Source: Pseudocercospora fijiensis CIRAD86
Lineage: Eukaryota; Ascomycota; Dothideomycetes; Mycosphaerellales; Mycosphaerellaceae
NCBI RefSeq assembly: GCF_000340215.1
Contig: NW_006921537.1
Location: 4,595,947-4,659,946 of the forward strand
DNA length: 64,000 nt
Direction of reading: 5' to 3'
Shown: positions 10,240 through 23,013 of the stretch, piece after piece
Numbering within the stretch: the first letter of the stretch is position 1
Layout of the letters: each line of letters opens with the position of its first letter
The notes under the pieces: model-generated
Told to the model about the DNA's origin: nothing
What the model saw: the letters and a program-made list of their open reading frames with translations, nothing else
Databases searched by the model: none
Translations under genes and position numbers: made by a program

Positions 10240-13200
10240 GGTAGTAACCCTTACTAGAAAAAGAAACGGCTTGCTCGAGAAGCGTTGCTTCTACCTAGAA
10301 CCGGGCTATATAACTAGAAGTACTTAATTAAGAAGTTCTTAGATATACTACGCGGCTCGCGCCTAACTAAGGAAAGGAAAGCAAAGCTTCTTATTAGAAT
10401 AGAACTTCTTCCTAAGGAGTTAGATCTGTTCTACGAAATGCTTTATAATAGGGAGAAAGCCCTTACCTAGAGCTTTGCCGAAATTAGAAGGGTCGACGCG
10501 GATATAGCACCTCCCTAATAGATCCGAACAATTCCTTATAAACCCTAGAGAAAACCAACCTTCCGCCTCTAGCCTAGCCTAGTAAACATTATAGAAGAAA
10601 TAATCCGAGAGCGAATTGCAAATAGGGTACTTAAAGTTAGCGAAGGAGTATACCGGAACCTATAGTTCTTAGTCTAGAAGAAAGGAACTAAGAAATATCG
10701 CCTAATTAACGCTACTATAGAGCTAAACCGTTATATAATGCGGGACGGAAACCTTCTTCCTAATACTAATAGCTTTACCGAGGATTTTGCTAACTATACT
10801 ATCTCGTCCCTAATCGATTTCTTTTCTAGGTACGACTAAGTCCTACTTTACGAGGCCGATCGAGATATAACTGCCTTTAATACCCCGCTTAGCCTTATAC
10901 GAATAACTACTCTTCCGTAGAGAGCGACAAACTCCGTTGCCTAGTTTGTCCGAGTAGTAATAAGAATCCTTTTTAACTACATTTCCTACTATGCGAGGCC
11001 GTTTGTTAACGATATTAGTATTAAGGGCCCGAAGACCCGATATAATAATAAAGAGGTCGAACCTAGCCTAAGAAGGTTCGTTACTAAGTACATTTAATAG
11101 ATAGATAGTGTTCTTACAGACATTAAGCGTATAGGGTATACTGTTTTAGGTCTAAAATCTTAGTCCCTCTATAAAAAGCTAAAATATATCGGCTACGTTA
11201 TTAATATTTCCGGAAGACACCCTAATATAGAGAAAGTTGTAAAGATTGTCGTATAGCTAGTACCTAAGAACTACTCTAGCGTACGGGCCTTCCTTAGGGT
11301 TTGTATCTACTACCGTATCTAGATCGAGGGCTTCGTAATAATAGTAAGACCGCTCTTCTACCTCCTAAAGGCCGATATCGAATTCTTATAGGGACCGGAT
11401 TAGCAAGTCGCTATAGATACCTTAAAGGCTGCGCTAACTACTACCCCTACTCTTGTCTCGATCGATTATACTAAGGGTACTAGGTTAATTGTCCTTCTAT
11501 TAGACGCGAGTAGATCCGGATATAGTAGCAGCCTAAACTAGTGCGAAAGAGATAATATGAAGAAGCGTTACCCTATTCGATACGAAAGCGGTCTTTAGAC
11601 CGAAAGTAAAGCCCGATATAATACTAGTAAACGAGAGTGCCTTACCGTACTTAAGCTACTAAAGAAATTTAAGAAGTATCTCGTTAGGTAGTACTTTCGG
11701 ATCGAAATCGATGCTACTACCCTTGTCTACTAACTTAACAAATCCGCCTCGGACCTCCCTAACTCGGCAATAGCTCGCTAGGTAGCCTAGATCCGACTGT
11801 TTAACTTCGAAGTTAAGTATATCTCCGGGCGGAAGCACTCTACGGCTAATAGTCTATTCCGTCGTAACCCTACTAAAGAAGATATCGCCGAACGAGATAA
11901 CTAAATCGACGACGATAACATAATCGACAACGACTTCTTTTGCGGCATAGTATAGACTAAGCCTGTCGATCCCTTAGCTAAGTCTAGCTTCCTTAACGAG
12001 GACAAATATTAGTCCCGAGAATCGCTTCTTATCGGATACTTTAAGTCGACCCTTCGCTTTCTATAAGGCATCTCTCGAAGCGAAGCCCGAAGGGTTCGAC
12101 GTACTACCTAGAAGTACATTATTAAGGATCGGCTCCTTTTCTACTAGCGTTATCCGAATTGTCCCCTTTAACGAGTAATTAATAGCGAAAAGGCTAGGGA
12201 GGAAATTATTTAATTACTTTACGAGGATTATAGCTACAAAGGCCGGGAGGCAGTATACTATCTAGCCTCGAGAAGGTACTTCTAGTATAGGATATAGTCC
12301 TAAATCGCTATATAGGTTCGGTCCTATCGCGTATACCGGATACGAGAGGGATACAAGATTGCTAGGACGCTTTACCCTATCTATATTCGAGTTGTTAGCC
12401 GTCGCTAGGTTGCCGATATGCTTTATATCGACAATAAGGGGTCTATTGCCTTAGCGTATAAGGTTGTTAGCGGCTAGGTAGAGGGGAGGATATTTAACTG
12501 CTCGGGCAAGTCGGTTAGTATATACTAAATAGCTAAGTTCCTATACGAAGAGATCTATTGCCGATATAGCTACCCGGATGAATTCGTTATAGATAACGGA
12601 TCTAAGAATCGGAAGGACACTAAGGAATTGCTTAAGCGAATAGCTACGTACCGAGTACGAATTTCCCTATACTACCTAAAGGCAAATAGTTAAATCGAAG
12701 TTAGAAACCGACCTATCCTAGCTGCCCTTTCTAAACTAACGAACGGCACTATAAAGAATTAGAGAAAACACGTCCTACCTGTCCTATAGGCCGACCGAAC
12801 GATATACTAACGAACGACTAGAAAAACGCCTACGGAAGTTATATATAGAGGGGCCGACGTTATCCTTCCTATCGAGAATACCTACCGAACCTTCTAAAAG
12901 GTCGACTAGGATGCTATACGCAACACTGCCTCGTTACTTATATACCGTGCTTAGTAACTAGTATATATACCTAACGATAACGAAGAGGCGGCCCTTCGGC
13001 TAAAGAGGACTCGCGAAGAGAATACTCGCTAGTACGACGAAAAGGGAGTAGTATCTAATACTCCCCTTAAGATTAGATCCCTTATACTTATTACTAGGAG
13101 CGAAATCGAGTACTCGAGGTCTAGCAAGCTTATATTTCGCTAGAAGGGCCCCTTTCGTATTACGGGGATTACTGCCTCTAGGACCTCGTACTACCTTGCG

Positions 13201-13990
13201 GAACTTAATAGGGCTAATCTAGCTATTACCTTTCTATACGATCGACTAAAGGAAGTACCTCTATTCCGACCTAACCGGATCTCGGGTAAAAACGCTACTA
13301 CGACGGACAACGAACCTATTAATAGAGAAGTCGAGGCAGATAGAGATAGCTAGTCTAAGTCCTCCGAGTCTAGGGACGATAGCTAGTCTAATACTAGGTC
13401 CGGTAAAGAAAGGGATATAGACGTCTATACGGTTACATCCCTTCCTAGGGAGGAGCAAAGGCGAGCCTTTTAAGCCTATACTATAGCTATATACCGAGTC
13501 GACCCTAAAGTTAATCCTATCTCTTAGATTAACAACCTAATACGAGACCTTCTTAGCGTACCCCTTATAGAAGATTATTCGAATAACTATCTCTTCTTTA
13601 ATAGCTCGACCGAACCTAATAGTTTTCTAGCTTTTAATTACCTAGCCCTATTTACCTAGGGAGGGGTAACCTAGCCTTTAGCTTAATACTATAGATTCGG
13701 CTAGATAGTAATTCTATATAGAAGGTAGGACCTATACGAACAAGCCTACTACGTTAGCGCTCTTCCGAGGCTTACCTAGGACCCTAGCTTTCGACTAGCA
13801 CTATAGCGAGACCCTAGCTAGTAGACGACCTAGAGAGTCTAGGTCTACGACGAGATAAACATATTAAAGTTCGAATACAACCTATATCTCCTTAAGGCCC
13901 TAGTAGAGACTAGCCTTACTGCCCTAGTATATACTAACCTATTCTCGCATATTGAATCGGTCCTTTAGCATCTAAGCAACGGCTTCTAGT
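10240..13990 (+). pseudogene. Giant LTR element pol: reverse transcriptase, RNase H, integrase
   Basis: Ty3/gypsy-type pol order is visible. The reverse transcriptase occupies about 10520-11300 (KKYRLINATIELNRYI, then DRDITAFNTPLSL). A thumb and RNase H follow (about 11400-11880), ending KYISGRKHSTANSLFRR. The integrase has a zinc-binding start near 12100-12300 and a core with DMLYIDNKGSIALAY, DEFVIDNGSKNRKD and SLYYLKANSQIE. A domain following the integrase (SKLIFRWKGPFRITG) and an extra tail of about 250 residues complete it. Stops are almost entirely TAG at Trp/Gln, and fewer residues are altered than in the chromovirus. The protein differs clearly from the chromovirus pol and has no chromodomain that I can recognise. 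Confidence 0.8.
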
Positions 13991-13999
13991 ACTAATAGG

Positions 14000-16900
14000 C
14001 TGTAGGCGATAATAATTATATTATCGACGTAGATAACGATAATCGAGCCGCTAACAACGTGTTTAAACACACACACGTTAGTCATTATTAGTACAAAGTC
14101 TAGGCTCTTTAAGTACTTCCGAAGCTCTTTATACTATAGCATTAGTAACTGCTTTAGACTATATAGTGCCTTTAGTAATAGGCAAACTATGCCCTTACTA
14201 CTACGGTCCTTAAAACCGTATAGCTGCTTAACGTAGATCTTGTGCTTGTCGCCGATAAGAGCATTAAGGAAGGCAGTTAGGATATTATACTGTTTAGCTT
14301 CTAGGTCGTAATAAGCAATTAAGCTAAACAAGGCTCGAAGTGTATACGGCTTAGCAACAGCCGTATAGGTCTCGTTATAATCCTGTCCTTCAACCTATAT
14401 AAAGCTACGGACGACCTAACGAGCCTTAAACCGACTTACCTTGCTATTAGCGTCGCGCTTAATAGTAAACACCTATCGGCTACGAACAACCTTGCGACCT
14501 TCTAGCACCTCTAACCGAGATACATACACCTATATATAGTTGTCGATTAGTAACTTATATTCAGCCTTATAGGCCTCCTTCTATTGTAGCTAGTATAGCG
14601 ACTAAGTCGCCTCCTTGTAGCTCTTTAGAATAGGAATAGTGTCTCTATTAGACTGTTTAGCAACGTAGCAGGAAGCTATAAAGCCCTTTATATAGGCTAT
14701 TAGCATATTAGCTATTATGCGTCGAGTTGACCGCTTAACACTATAATTAGCTAGATAGCTACGCAACAGATTACGAGCTAACTTGTTATTGCGGGTTTTA
14801 CGGGTAGAACGAGCGCCTATCGTATTAGGTCGCTTAAACTCTAGTAACTAGCTAGGCTTACCCTTCTTCGCATTTAGATTAAAAGGCGGAGCTTAATCTT
14901 CCTTAGCTAACTAAAAGCTATCTTTATTACTTAAAGCTAGTAGTTGAACGTCTAGAAGGTTATCCTCGAGTAGCAATAGATTAGCGACCTTATTAGGCAT
15001 TTGCTAAGCAGGGTCGTCTAGAGGCTCTTTTTGCTAGGCTAGAAGCTACTAGACTATACTAGCGGCTTCCTATAGCGACGGTGCCTCGTTGCTTATAGAA
15101 TTGAACAGAGCCGGCATAATAGACTCGAGTATAACAAACTCGTTCTTAGCTAGGTTATTAGGATTAGCGTATAGGTTTATACCCTCTAGAAGCGACAACT
15201 TGTCGTCCCCTAACTTAATAAACTAGACATCCTTCGAGGCAATAACCTTGTGTTCGTTAGATAAGTAGATTATATATTTGCTAGAGTCTACTAAGTCCTT
15301 CGCATAACTAACTAGTTTGCTAAGCCTTCTACGAGCGTTAAACTTCTTGCTACGAGCTATACTATAGTCGTAGATAATAGCAGTATAGCTATAGGCTCGA
15401 AGGTGTTAAAGGCGTAGCTACTTCCGAGACTAATTGAGCTCCCTAGCTATAATAGTATAGGGGCTAAGACCTTCTAAGTTTCTAAGAGTAATATTAAGGA
15501 CCTATATAGTAGTAGTAACTGTATACGGCTATAGGGCTTTTAGCAAATTCGCATAGAGCATTATCTTCCGAGCGGTCGTATATACGATATAGTTGCTAAC
15601 CTTAGCTAGGCTATTCTAAGCAGAAGAATAAGGTGCTATAACCTGCAGTACAATGCCCTAATTACGAGCCTAGCTTAATAGCTGATTTCCGCCGTACTTA
15701 CTCCCTCTATCGAGGCGGTAGATTAGGATCGAATAGCTAGTTTGTATACGGACGTATATACGGTAGTCCTTAATTGCTACTGTAGCTCCTAACTTTAGCG
15801 AGCTAGCATATTCGTGTCGATAGGCTAATTTGGCGTATATAAACAACGTAAAGTAGCGTTCTTATAGTAGACTAGGGTTAGTAATAGTAACTATATCTAT
15901 ATAGACAATGTAGTAAATAGTAGATAGTCGCAGTCGTAGCAGTCGGTTATATTCCTTATATAACATTGCTATACGATAAGCGATATAGTTTCGGAAGTCG
16001 GTCTTGTTTCTAGTAATAACAATCTAACCCTTAGCTTCTATTCGTAACAGCTTGCGGTAATAGATATAGCTATATCGTAGATACTATTCTTCTATCGTAC
16101 CTATTAGCACCCCCTTCTTCGATAGAAGCGCAACTACCTAGCCGTTAGGACTAGAGGTTAGTATATGCAGATAGGGGAGACCATTCTTTCGGTATGTCTA
16201 AGCAACAGTGACTTCCGAGCCGTCAACAATAGTAAATAGTACGCGCTTATTATTCCGATAGAAATAGCCCTTATCGGTAAGCTTCTTAGTTAATAGGAGG
16301 TTAGCTGCTAGACCTAGTATATGTAGTATATTAGACAACTTTATGCTGCTTATACTACGCTTATTAACAACCTTAGTCTAAGCTATACCAACTATCGTAG
16401 CGTACTTCGTATTGCTACTAAACCGGACAGGAATATAACAGCCTTCGTATTTAATAAGCAATAAAGGGTTATTAACTATGTGTATGCTAGTACCTAAGTC
16501 GACAACCCAATTAGTAGTACGAGTGCTAGCCGTAAGAGCCGTAGAAACCTAGTCGCTAATAGTAACTATAGTGGCGCTTGTAGTGAAGGCGTAATTGTAG
16601 TTTAGGTCTAATAATACCCCTAGGGTAGCATTAGCCGTATATAGGCCCTAAGCACTATTCTAACTAGATAGTAGTTGCTATTGCTACTAAGTAGTTAACG
16701 CCTGTTATTGCTTCTTCTTAGCCTTCTGCTTCTCGCGACGAAGACGGTCTTCTTCCTTTAGGTAAGGGTATTTAGTGTAGTAGCGGTTAGAAGGGTATAA
16801 CCCCTAACAATAGGCGCACTTCTTATAGTTAGACTAATAACTATTCTAGTTGCTTCTACCGCGGCTACGACTATTGTTGCTATTCCCGCGGCTACTACGA

Positions 16901-17660
16901 CCGCTACGGCTCGAGTTACCTCGACCGCTATTATTGTTGCTATTGCTACCTTGCTGTTGTAGTTAGCGCTAAAGACTAAAGAAGCTATTATATTAGGCCT
17001 AGTTCAATTGAGCTACATTCTTATTAAGCAACGCGCTAATAATGTTGTTAAGTGTATTATCGTTAATAGTATATTCGGAGGCGCGTATCTGCTCTCGGCG
17101 TATCTATACGAAAGCCTCGTAGAATAGAGAAATCTGTATAATAAATATATAGATAGCCTAGTATTAGCTAATAGCTAATTTAGTATCCTTTAAGGCACTA
17201 AGCTTCTTCTTGTACTTATTACAGAACTTCTTAATGTCCTTGCTATTATACCGAAGGGTAATATATTCCTAGTAGAGCATAAATTTAGTAGACCTACCTT
17301 TACTAGTATATTTCTTCTTAAGGAAGTCCTATACTTCCTAGGATATAGATAGACTAAGCAGTAATTGTTAAATGTTACTAACACAGTTAGCAAAGATCTA
17401 GGTACGTGCTATTTGATCTTTGGAGTCCTATTCATCTTAGCGGTCCTTAAACTCCTTAGAAGACTTACTAGAGGCCTTAGAAAGGGGTCGCTAGCGAGTG
17501 CCTTATATATAGCGCTAGACCGACATACCTTTAAGGGCGCCTTTAGCGGTATACGACTATAATAGGTAATTCTCCTTATTCTTTAGCTTAGGAATGTTGC
17601 TTATATAAGCGCTAGAGGTTGTAGGGGGAGCTATTGCAGACAGCGACGGCGATAATGTAG
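14000..17660 (-). pseudogene. Ty1/copia element, 5' part only (gag to reverse transcriptase)
   Basis: Read on the minus strand from about 17650. A copia gag start (NYLLWSYTAKGALKG) leads to a Cys/His knuckle near 16800 (KCAYC, then HPSNR with altered residues), protease and integrase. The reverse transcriptase has YDLEAKQYNILTAFLNALIG, VKQLYGFK and VIYVDNIII (YVDD with Asp to Asn). Integrase before reverse transcriptase is the copia order. Similarity ends near 14000, just after the YVDD box, so RNase H and the 3' LTR are absent. Gln/Trp stops indicate RIP. It lies inside the giant LTR element, opposite in strand. Confidence 0.8.
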
Positions 17661-18848
17661 AAAGAGACTATTATAGACTTATCTTAAGAGGCGGCCGACA
17701 GGCGCGCCTAGGTCTTAGTATAGCGGACAGCCGATACTGTTGTTAGGAACCGGTATAGCGGACAGCTAACACTAATAGTGACCGACTCGAGTCGGACTAG
17801 TACCTACTAGAGCACTCGAGGGCGGCGGCGGCGACGGTATTAGTGTCGGCGCAATTTTTAGTAACGGGCGCTAGCTACGCAGTAGTCGGATTAACTATTA
17901 GAACACGTATAGAATACGTTAGAAACGCAGGGGACTTATAACTACTTAATGTAACTAATGTATTAGAAAGAAGGACTAATCTATATAGAAGTCCGAAGAT
18001 AAAGTATAGTAGTTGTAGCCTTAGGCATTAGGCACGTAATAGACCCTAACACCTAGGCATACACTCTAAGTTATAGGCGGCGAGGCATTGGATTTCTCGC
18101 CTAGGAGGCTATAGACAACGTTGCGAACTAGGGAGACAACGAATATAGGCTATCCTTAACAAGAACACGAGACAGGCTTCGGCTTACCTAGATCGAATAA
18201 GAGGAGCTCCGCTATACCGCCAACTCTAAGGGCCTAGGCTTAAACCCCGGAGCTTTTAACGAACCCTTAGAAGCGGAGTAGGCTATAGAATGCAACGAAA
18301 ATAGACTACTACTACCTTAGTAGGCCCGATAAACCTATAACTACTCGCGTATAGCCTCCCTTTTGCTCCTATTTACTCGCCTTATACCGAATTTTTCACT
18401 CGCTAGTACCCTTATTCGCGTATTTAAACGGATTATCGACGTATACTAGGATCGATTGTCCCTTTACACATTAGCAGCCGGATAGAGTACTACTACTAGA
18501 CCCTTATCGTTGCTTCTTTTCCTTTATACTACTACTAACGAGGGTAGGGGCTTTAGTAAGGAGCCCCTATCCTTAATAATATCCCTAGACCTGCTCCCCG
18601 GGGTAGTCTAAGTACTAGCCTACCCGCGGAGCGAGTAAATAATTTTAACTCGGTAAAAGGGGACCTACTAGAAGCTCTACGTTACGCCTAGCCTACTAAA
18701 ACCGAAGCCTACCCTACGGAGTAAGCCTAGGAAAACCTTACCTAACCTTAAAGATTTCCTTTATTTAAAAACCTTTCCTTTATATTATTTCTATAGCCTA
18801 CGCCGGCCGATATGTCGAGATTTCTAAGAATCCCGGGAGCTCCCGCCT
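17661..18848. other. Region between the copia gag and the third ORF: probable copia leader/LTR and spacer
   Basis: The first part (17661-about 18000) is GC-richer, with a GGCGGCGGCGGCGACGG run and paired TATAGCGGACAGC repeats near 17714 and 17752. It should hold the copia 5' LTR and leader, but no partner LTR exists to define the edges. From about 18340 to 18830 a plus-strand frame (LLLLFTRLIPNFSLASTLIR) stays open apart from TAG codons and may be a coding remnant. It also contains a 10-11-bp inverted repeat around 18543-18573. No family was recognised. Confidence 0.35.
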
Positions 18849-18872
18849 ATAGCAGCTAGCTAGCTAGGATAC
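18849..18872. promoter_or_regulatory. Palindromic boundary motif, copy 3 of 4
   Basis: TATAGCAGCTAGCTAGCTAG followed by GATAC precedes the third ORF of the giant element by about 400 bp. It retains CAG where two other copies read TAG, which suggests the ancestral unit contained CAG. Confidence 0.5.
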
Positions 18873-19284
18873 ATTGCGACTGCTACTACTACCCCTATAC
18901 TGCCCGGAGGAGCCCTTGTAACTGTGCCTTAATACGGTAGGGGGTTGATATAGAGGGGTTAGTGCGTTATATAATGCCTAACTCCCTAGATCTAAGTGCT
19001 CTAGTCCTACGCCCTCGAATCTCGCTACTATACGAATTACCTAGACCTCTAGAAATATCGCCGCTACCTACTACTAACCCTTTACTTCCTTTAGAATACG
19101 TGCCTTACTTTCGGATTTATATACAAACGCGCGTATACGCGCAAGGTAGGTGCTTCCCGTCCCTTCCTATGTACCCGCGCTATTGCTACGACAAAAAGGC
19201 GATCTTTCTCGCGCCTAAACTTCTTTATAAATAAATATACCTGTATCGCCCTTCCCTCGATAAAGCGATAGGCGCTTATAGCAA

Positions 19285-22200
19285 ATACTACCCTCCTTAA
19301 TCAACTATTAAAGACCGACAAACCCCTACCTCCTCTACGCGATCCGATACGTAAAACCCCCTCTACCGCCTCGTAAGCGCGCAATAGTAGAAGCCTCTAG
19401 TCGAGACCTTATTACGAGCGTAGCCTATAGCGGCATTTCCTACCTTCCTTCCGACTAGCGACTAAGCAATTACAACACTCTACTCGAATAGGTATAATAT
19501 CTTTAATCCGCTAACCTATCTAGCTAAACTAAAGTAGATATAATCTACGACAACCTAGGAAGTATTAACAACTTTATTAAAGGCACTAAGCTAACCTATT
19601 ATCGGCTTAAGGAGGCGCTCTTTAAAGGACTGCCGAAAGAAATAGGAGATGTTCTTCGTACCCGAGGATCTACTATAGTATAGGCCCTCGAGTAGTATAT
19701 AGGCGACGAATTTGCTACCCTATAAGCCGCCGCTACTCGTAGGAAGGCTACGGAAGATCGCCGTAAGAACGATATTGCTAATAGCCCTATATTCTTTAGG
19801 AACTACCTAGACCTCTATAATGTCCGAGGTAATACCGTAAAAGAAATAGCTCGAGTCTTTAGGCTATAGAAGTATAGAAAGCTTAACAACTACGCAAACT
19901 TTAAGGACGCTAGCTAGGTTTCCGAAACTTAGCTTATTCTTCGCATTCTAAGCAATTACCTATACCGCCGAACGCTTAGGGCGAGATAGGGACGGGCAGA
20001 TATTAATACCGTTACTATTACTACTAAGGACTACGTAGTAGATAAGGAGGACGATACTCGTAAGGAGGGTAAGAATAAATTCTTCTCCTAGAGAACGGAG
20101 GCTAGTAAGGCGAAGCTTAAGGCTATCGGTATTCGAATTAGCTAATACGAAGGCCCTCCTATAATTACTATTACTCCCGACGGGCGCCCTTTTTCGAGAC
20201 CGCTAGGTAGCTATATTAAAGGCACTACTTCTAGGACCCTAGGGCTTAATATCCCTCGATCCCGTATAGGCATATATAAGCGAATTAGCATACCTATTAG
20301 ATTACTAGTTATATACAACCCGGCTAGCGACCCTCTAGCTAGATAGGACAACTAGTAGCTATTACCCGCTCGCCCTACTTAGCCTATCGGCTCTCGCTAA
20401 AATACGCCTTTATAACGTAATACGACTCGCTCTAATCTCCTAGTCGAAAACTCTGCTTTACTACCCGATCGGACTAGTAGTAGGAGTAGTAATAATAGCC
20501 TTGCTCTAGGGGCTCCGCCTGCTCGTCGAATTCGGACTACTACGCCTATCCCCCCTCTAGGAAGGACCCGCAGATCGAACAGACTTAATAAGCCGAGTAG
20601 AGATCTTACCGTATCCCTCGAGGAGAACCTAACCGACGACCTTAATACCTTAGGACCTAAGCGAGGAGGCACTATATACTACAAGGAGCTAACCCCCGAT
20701 AAGGATACTTAAATTAGAAACAGCCTAGCCTACTATAGCTATAATAGATTCTCGGAAGCCGACCGTAGTGCTTTAATGCAGTACGATAGTAAATCTAATA
20801 ACGCTACGTAGGGAAGAGCAATTGCCCTTATTATAACTGCCCCTTACCCGCCTTACTATACTTATACCCGCTACCTGTTTAGGATAGTAGTTAGGTTTCG
20901 AGGAAAGGTTAGTCGAGAGCAGATAATAGAAACCTTAAGTAGCCCTAGATATAAGTACCGGAACGACCTTCTCTACCTTCGAAATAAGAGACCTAACCTG
21001 TTTCGGAAGACTCGCCGTCCTCCTATCCCTAGCGACTACCTTAGGCTATATCGCTTTTTCCCTAAGGCCTATAGTTACGAGAGCAAGATATACAACCCTT
21101 TAACTATTAAACGCGTTACCCTAGCGATTACTACTAAGATTCGTAAGGCCTTCTCCCGTATAGGAGTAATAATAAAGGCTAGCTAGGATGCCTAGGCAAG
21201 AGATAGTACTATTACCTTAGATAGCATTACGAGCGACAAAGGCTCTACTAAACTATATAGAGCGGCCGTCTTTGGTTAGTATAATAATAAGAAAGTCGAA
21301 GTCGCCGCGGCCTCTCTACCCTTCGGGAAGATGTCCCTATCTAACTAGTTTAAGCTAGAGGCTGCAATGTACCTTTAGTATTAGCGTATAGTTAACGGAG
21401 TCTCGAATAAGGGTTAGCTTCGAACCGCCTTCTATTCTAGGTTCTAGCAGATCTGCCGAGGAGACCCTATCTACTAGCTCCTCTACGGCCTTACCCGCCC
21501 TAACTACGCTATTAACCTAATCTCCTACCCGTACTACGCTAAGATAACTTAACCTAGTAACGGGGGTTCGACCGAGTTTGCCTATATTAACTAGTACCCT
21601 CTCGATCTCTAGGAAGGCATTGCTACAAACTAAGTTTAAGGCTCCGTATCCTTCCTTCCTAAAACGGTAGAGACTGCTACGAAGGTCTTCGCTAGGATCT
21701 ACTAACTAGAAGTCTTTAACAAATAGTATAAGGAACTTAAGATCCTTCGCTAGGAAAAGGGCCCTACGTACGCCCCTCGGGGTTATATTCTCTCTATTAA
21801 CTACAATACGTATTGCCTAAACACTAAGATAGAGAATACCCTTAATAACTTTATTAAGAACGAGCTAAAAGGCAAGTGTCGAAATATAGGCTAGGAACAG
21901 TACCCGGTCGGTACCCTTAGAGTACGCCTAACCCTTCCCTACCTTCTATACGGCGCTTAGGTATTACCGAAGAATACTAAGAGGATAACTATACTCCCCT
22001 AGTTCTGCCGATACGACTTAGTAACTAGAAAGCTCGATTGCGAAGCTAGAGGTACATTTTAGGAACTCGCCGCTACCTATCGAGACCTTCTTCCTAGCCC
22101 TACCTCGCCCTCTAGTCTTACAAACAAGTACGGTACCCCTCTGTACGCGTTCCCGGCTATAGTGCGCCTACGTAATAATAACCTAATTTCGGAAGCCCTC

Positions 22201-22873
22201 GTCGGTCGATTAAAGTAGGACGATACTATAGTATAGTAACATATTTAAAGACTCTTTCGCAACCTTAACTAAGAAGGCTCCTTATATATGCTTAAGAACT
22301 ATTTAAAGTAGTATCGCAAGGATGTAGCGTCGGCATACTNNNNNNNNNNNNNNNNNNNNNNNNNNNNNNNNNNNNNNNNNNNNNNNNNNNNNNNNNNNNN
22401 NNNNNNNNNNNNNNNNNNNNNNNNNNNNNNNNNNNNNNNATAATTTCTACCGATATTAGCCTACGCTTAACACTAGGGAGGAGTTTAATTAGGGAGGCTA
22501 GGGATTTATATACTAATAGGAACCTAGTAAGGCAGACCTTCCTACTAACTAGCGGCAGTCTAGCGCCCCTTTAGCGAAACCTACTACCTACGCTTCGAAA
22601 GTCTCTACTCCTAGTAGAGTACTCCCGAACGTTAACTCCTAGCAGCTTAGTACCCCTAAGAAACAGCCTCCTTAGCTATCTTCTTCAAAGCAGCCTGCGA
22701 ACCCTATAGCTAATCCGAATAAGCGACAGACCCGCTAGGATATACGGGCTAAGGCGACGCGGACCTAGGCTCTTATCGACTAATTTAACTAGTAGGGGCG
22801 AGGAGGCAATTATAGCGGCTAGGGCCGTAAAGGTAACTATAGTAGACTAGCGACTCGTAGTAGAAAGAAATAA
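19285..22873 (+). pseudogene. Third ORF of the giant LTR element with a C-terminal 2-oxoglutarate/Fe(II) oxygenase-like region
   Basis: A single reading frame continues from about 19285 to the N gap at 22340 with only Trp/Gln-type stops. A frame resumes after the gap and ends at a TAA at 22871 behind an Arg/Gly-rich tail (RGGNYSG). The N-terminal half is basic and helical, with a Pro/Ser/Arg-rich linker. The C-terminal half (about 20640-22330) resembles fungal proteins of the double-stranded beta-helix oxygenase type. YIN at 21583-21591 fits an ancestral H-x-D changed by CpA and TpG transitions. LPYLLYGA (21937-21957) fits LPHLLHGA, and an Arg follows at 21982. The oxygenase call rests on this motif spacing and on remembered family similarity. 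Substrate is unknown. The alternative is an unrelated structural ORF. Confidence 0.5.
22340..22439. other. Assembly gap (100 N)
   Basis: One hundred N inside the third ORF of the giant element. The frame on either side is coding-like, so the missing bases are probably part of the same gene. Confidence 0.95.
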
Positions 22874-22881
22874 GTAATAAG

Positions 22882-22907
22882 GTATAGTAGCTAGCTAGCT
22901 AGGATAC
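22882..22907. promoter_or_regulatory. Palindromic boundary motif, copy 4 of 4
   Basis: GTATAG TAGCTAGCTAGCTAG GATAC lies 8 bp after the third ORF's stop codon. With the other three copies it delimits the ORF blocks of the element. Confidence 0.5.
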
Positions 22908-23013
22908 CGTTATAGGATAGTTAGTTTGGTTTTCTTACGTGTTTGAGGTTTTTTAGTCCGGGAGGTAAGGAAGCGTTAGTCTAAGGGCAGACTTCTTAGT
23001 CCGGGAGGGAAAA
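22908..23013 (+). promoter_or_regulatory. 3' UTR and polypurine tract of the giant LTR element
   Basis: A short T/G-rich segment (GTTTGGTTTTCTTACGTG) is followed by two copies of TTAGTCCGGGAGG. The second copy runs as CCGGGAGGGAAAA directly into the LTR. This purine run is where plus-strand DNA synthesis would be primed. TpG and CpA are frequent here, unlike the surroundings. Confidence 0.6.

Noticed and set aside
18962..19234. Open plus-strand frame of 90 codons beginning at an ATG
   Set aside because: It is not in phase with ORF3 and shows no recognisable domain. It could be a short leader ORF, but there is no support.
20397..20672. Open minus-strand frame of 91 codons rich in Arg and Leu
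   Set aside because: It is antisense to the Pro/Ser/Arg-rich linker of ORF3, which is continuous on the plus strand.
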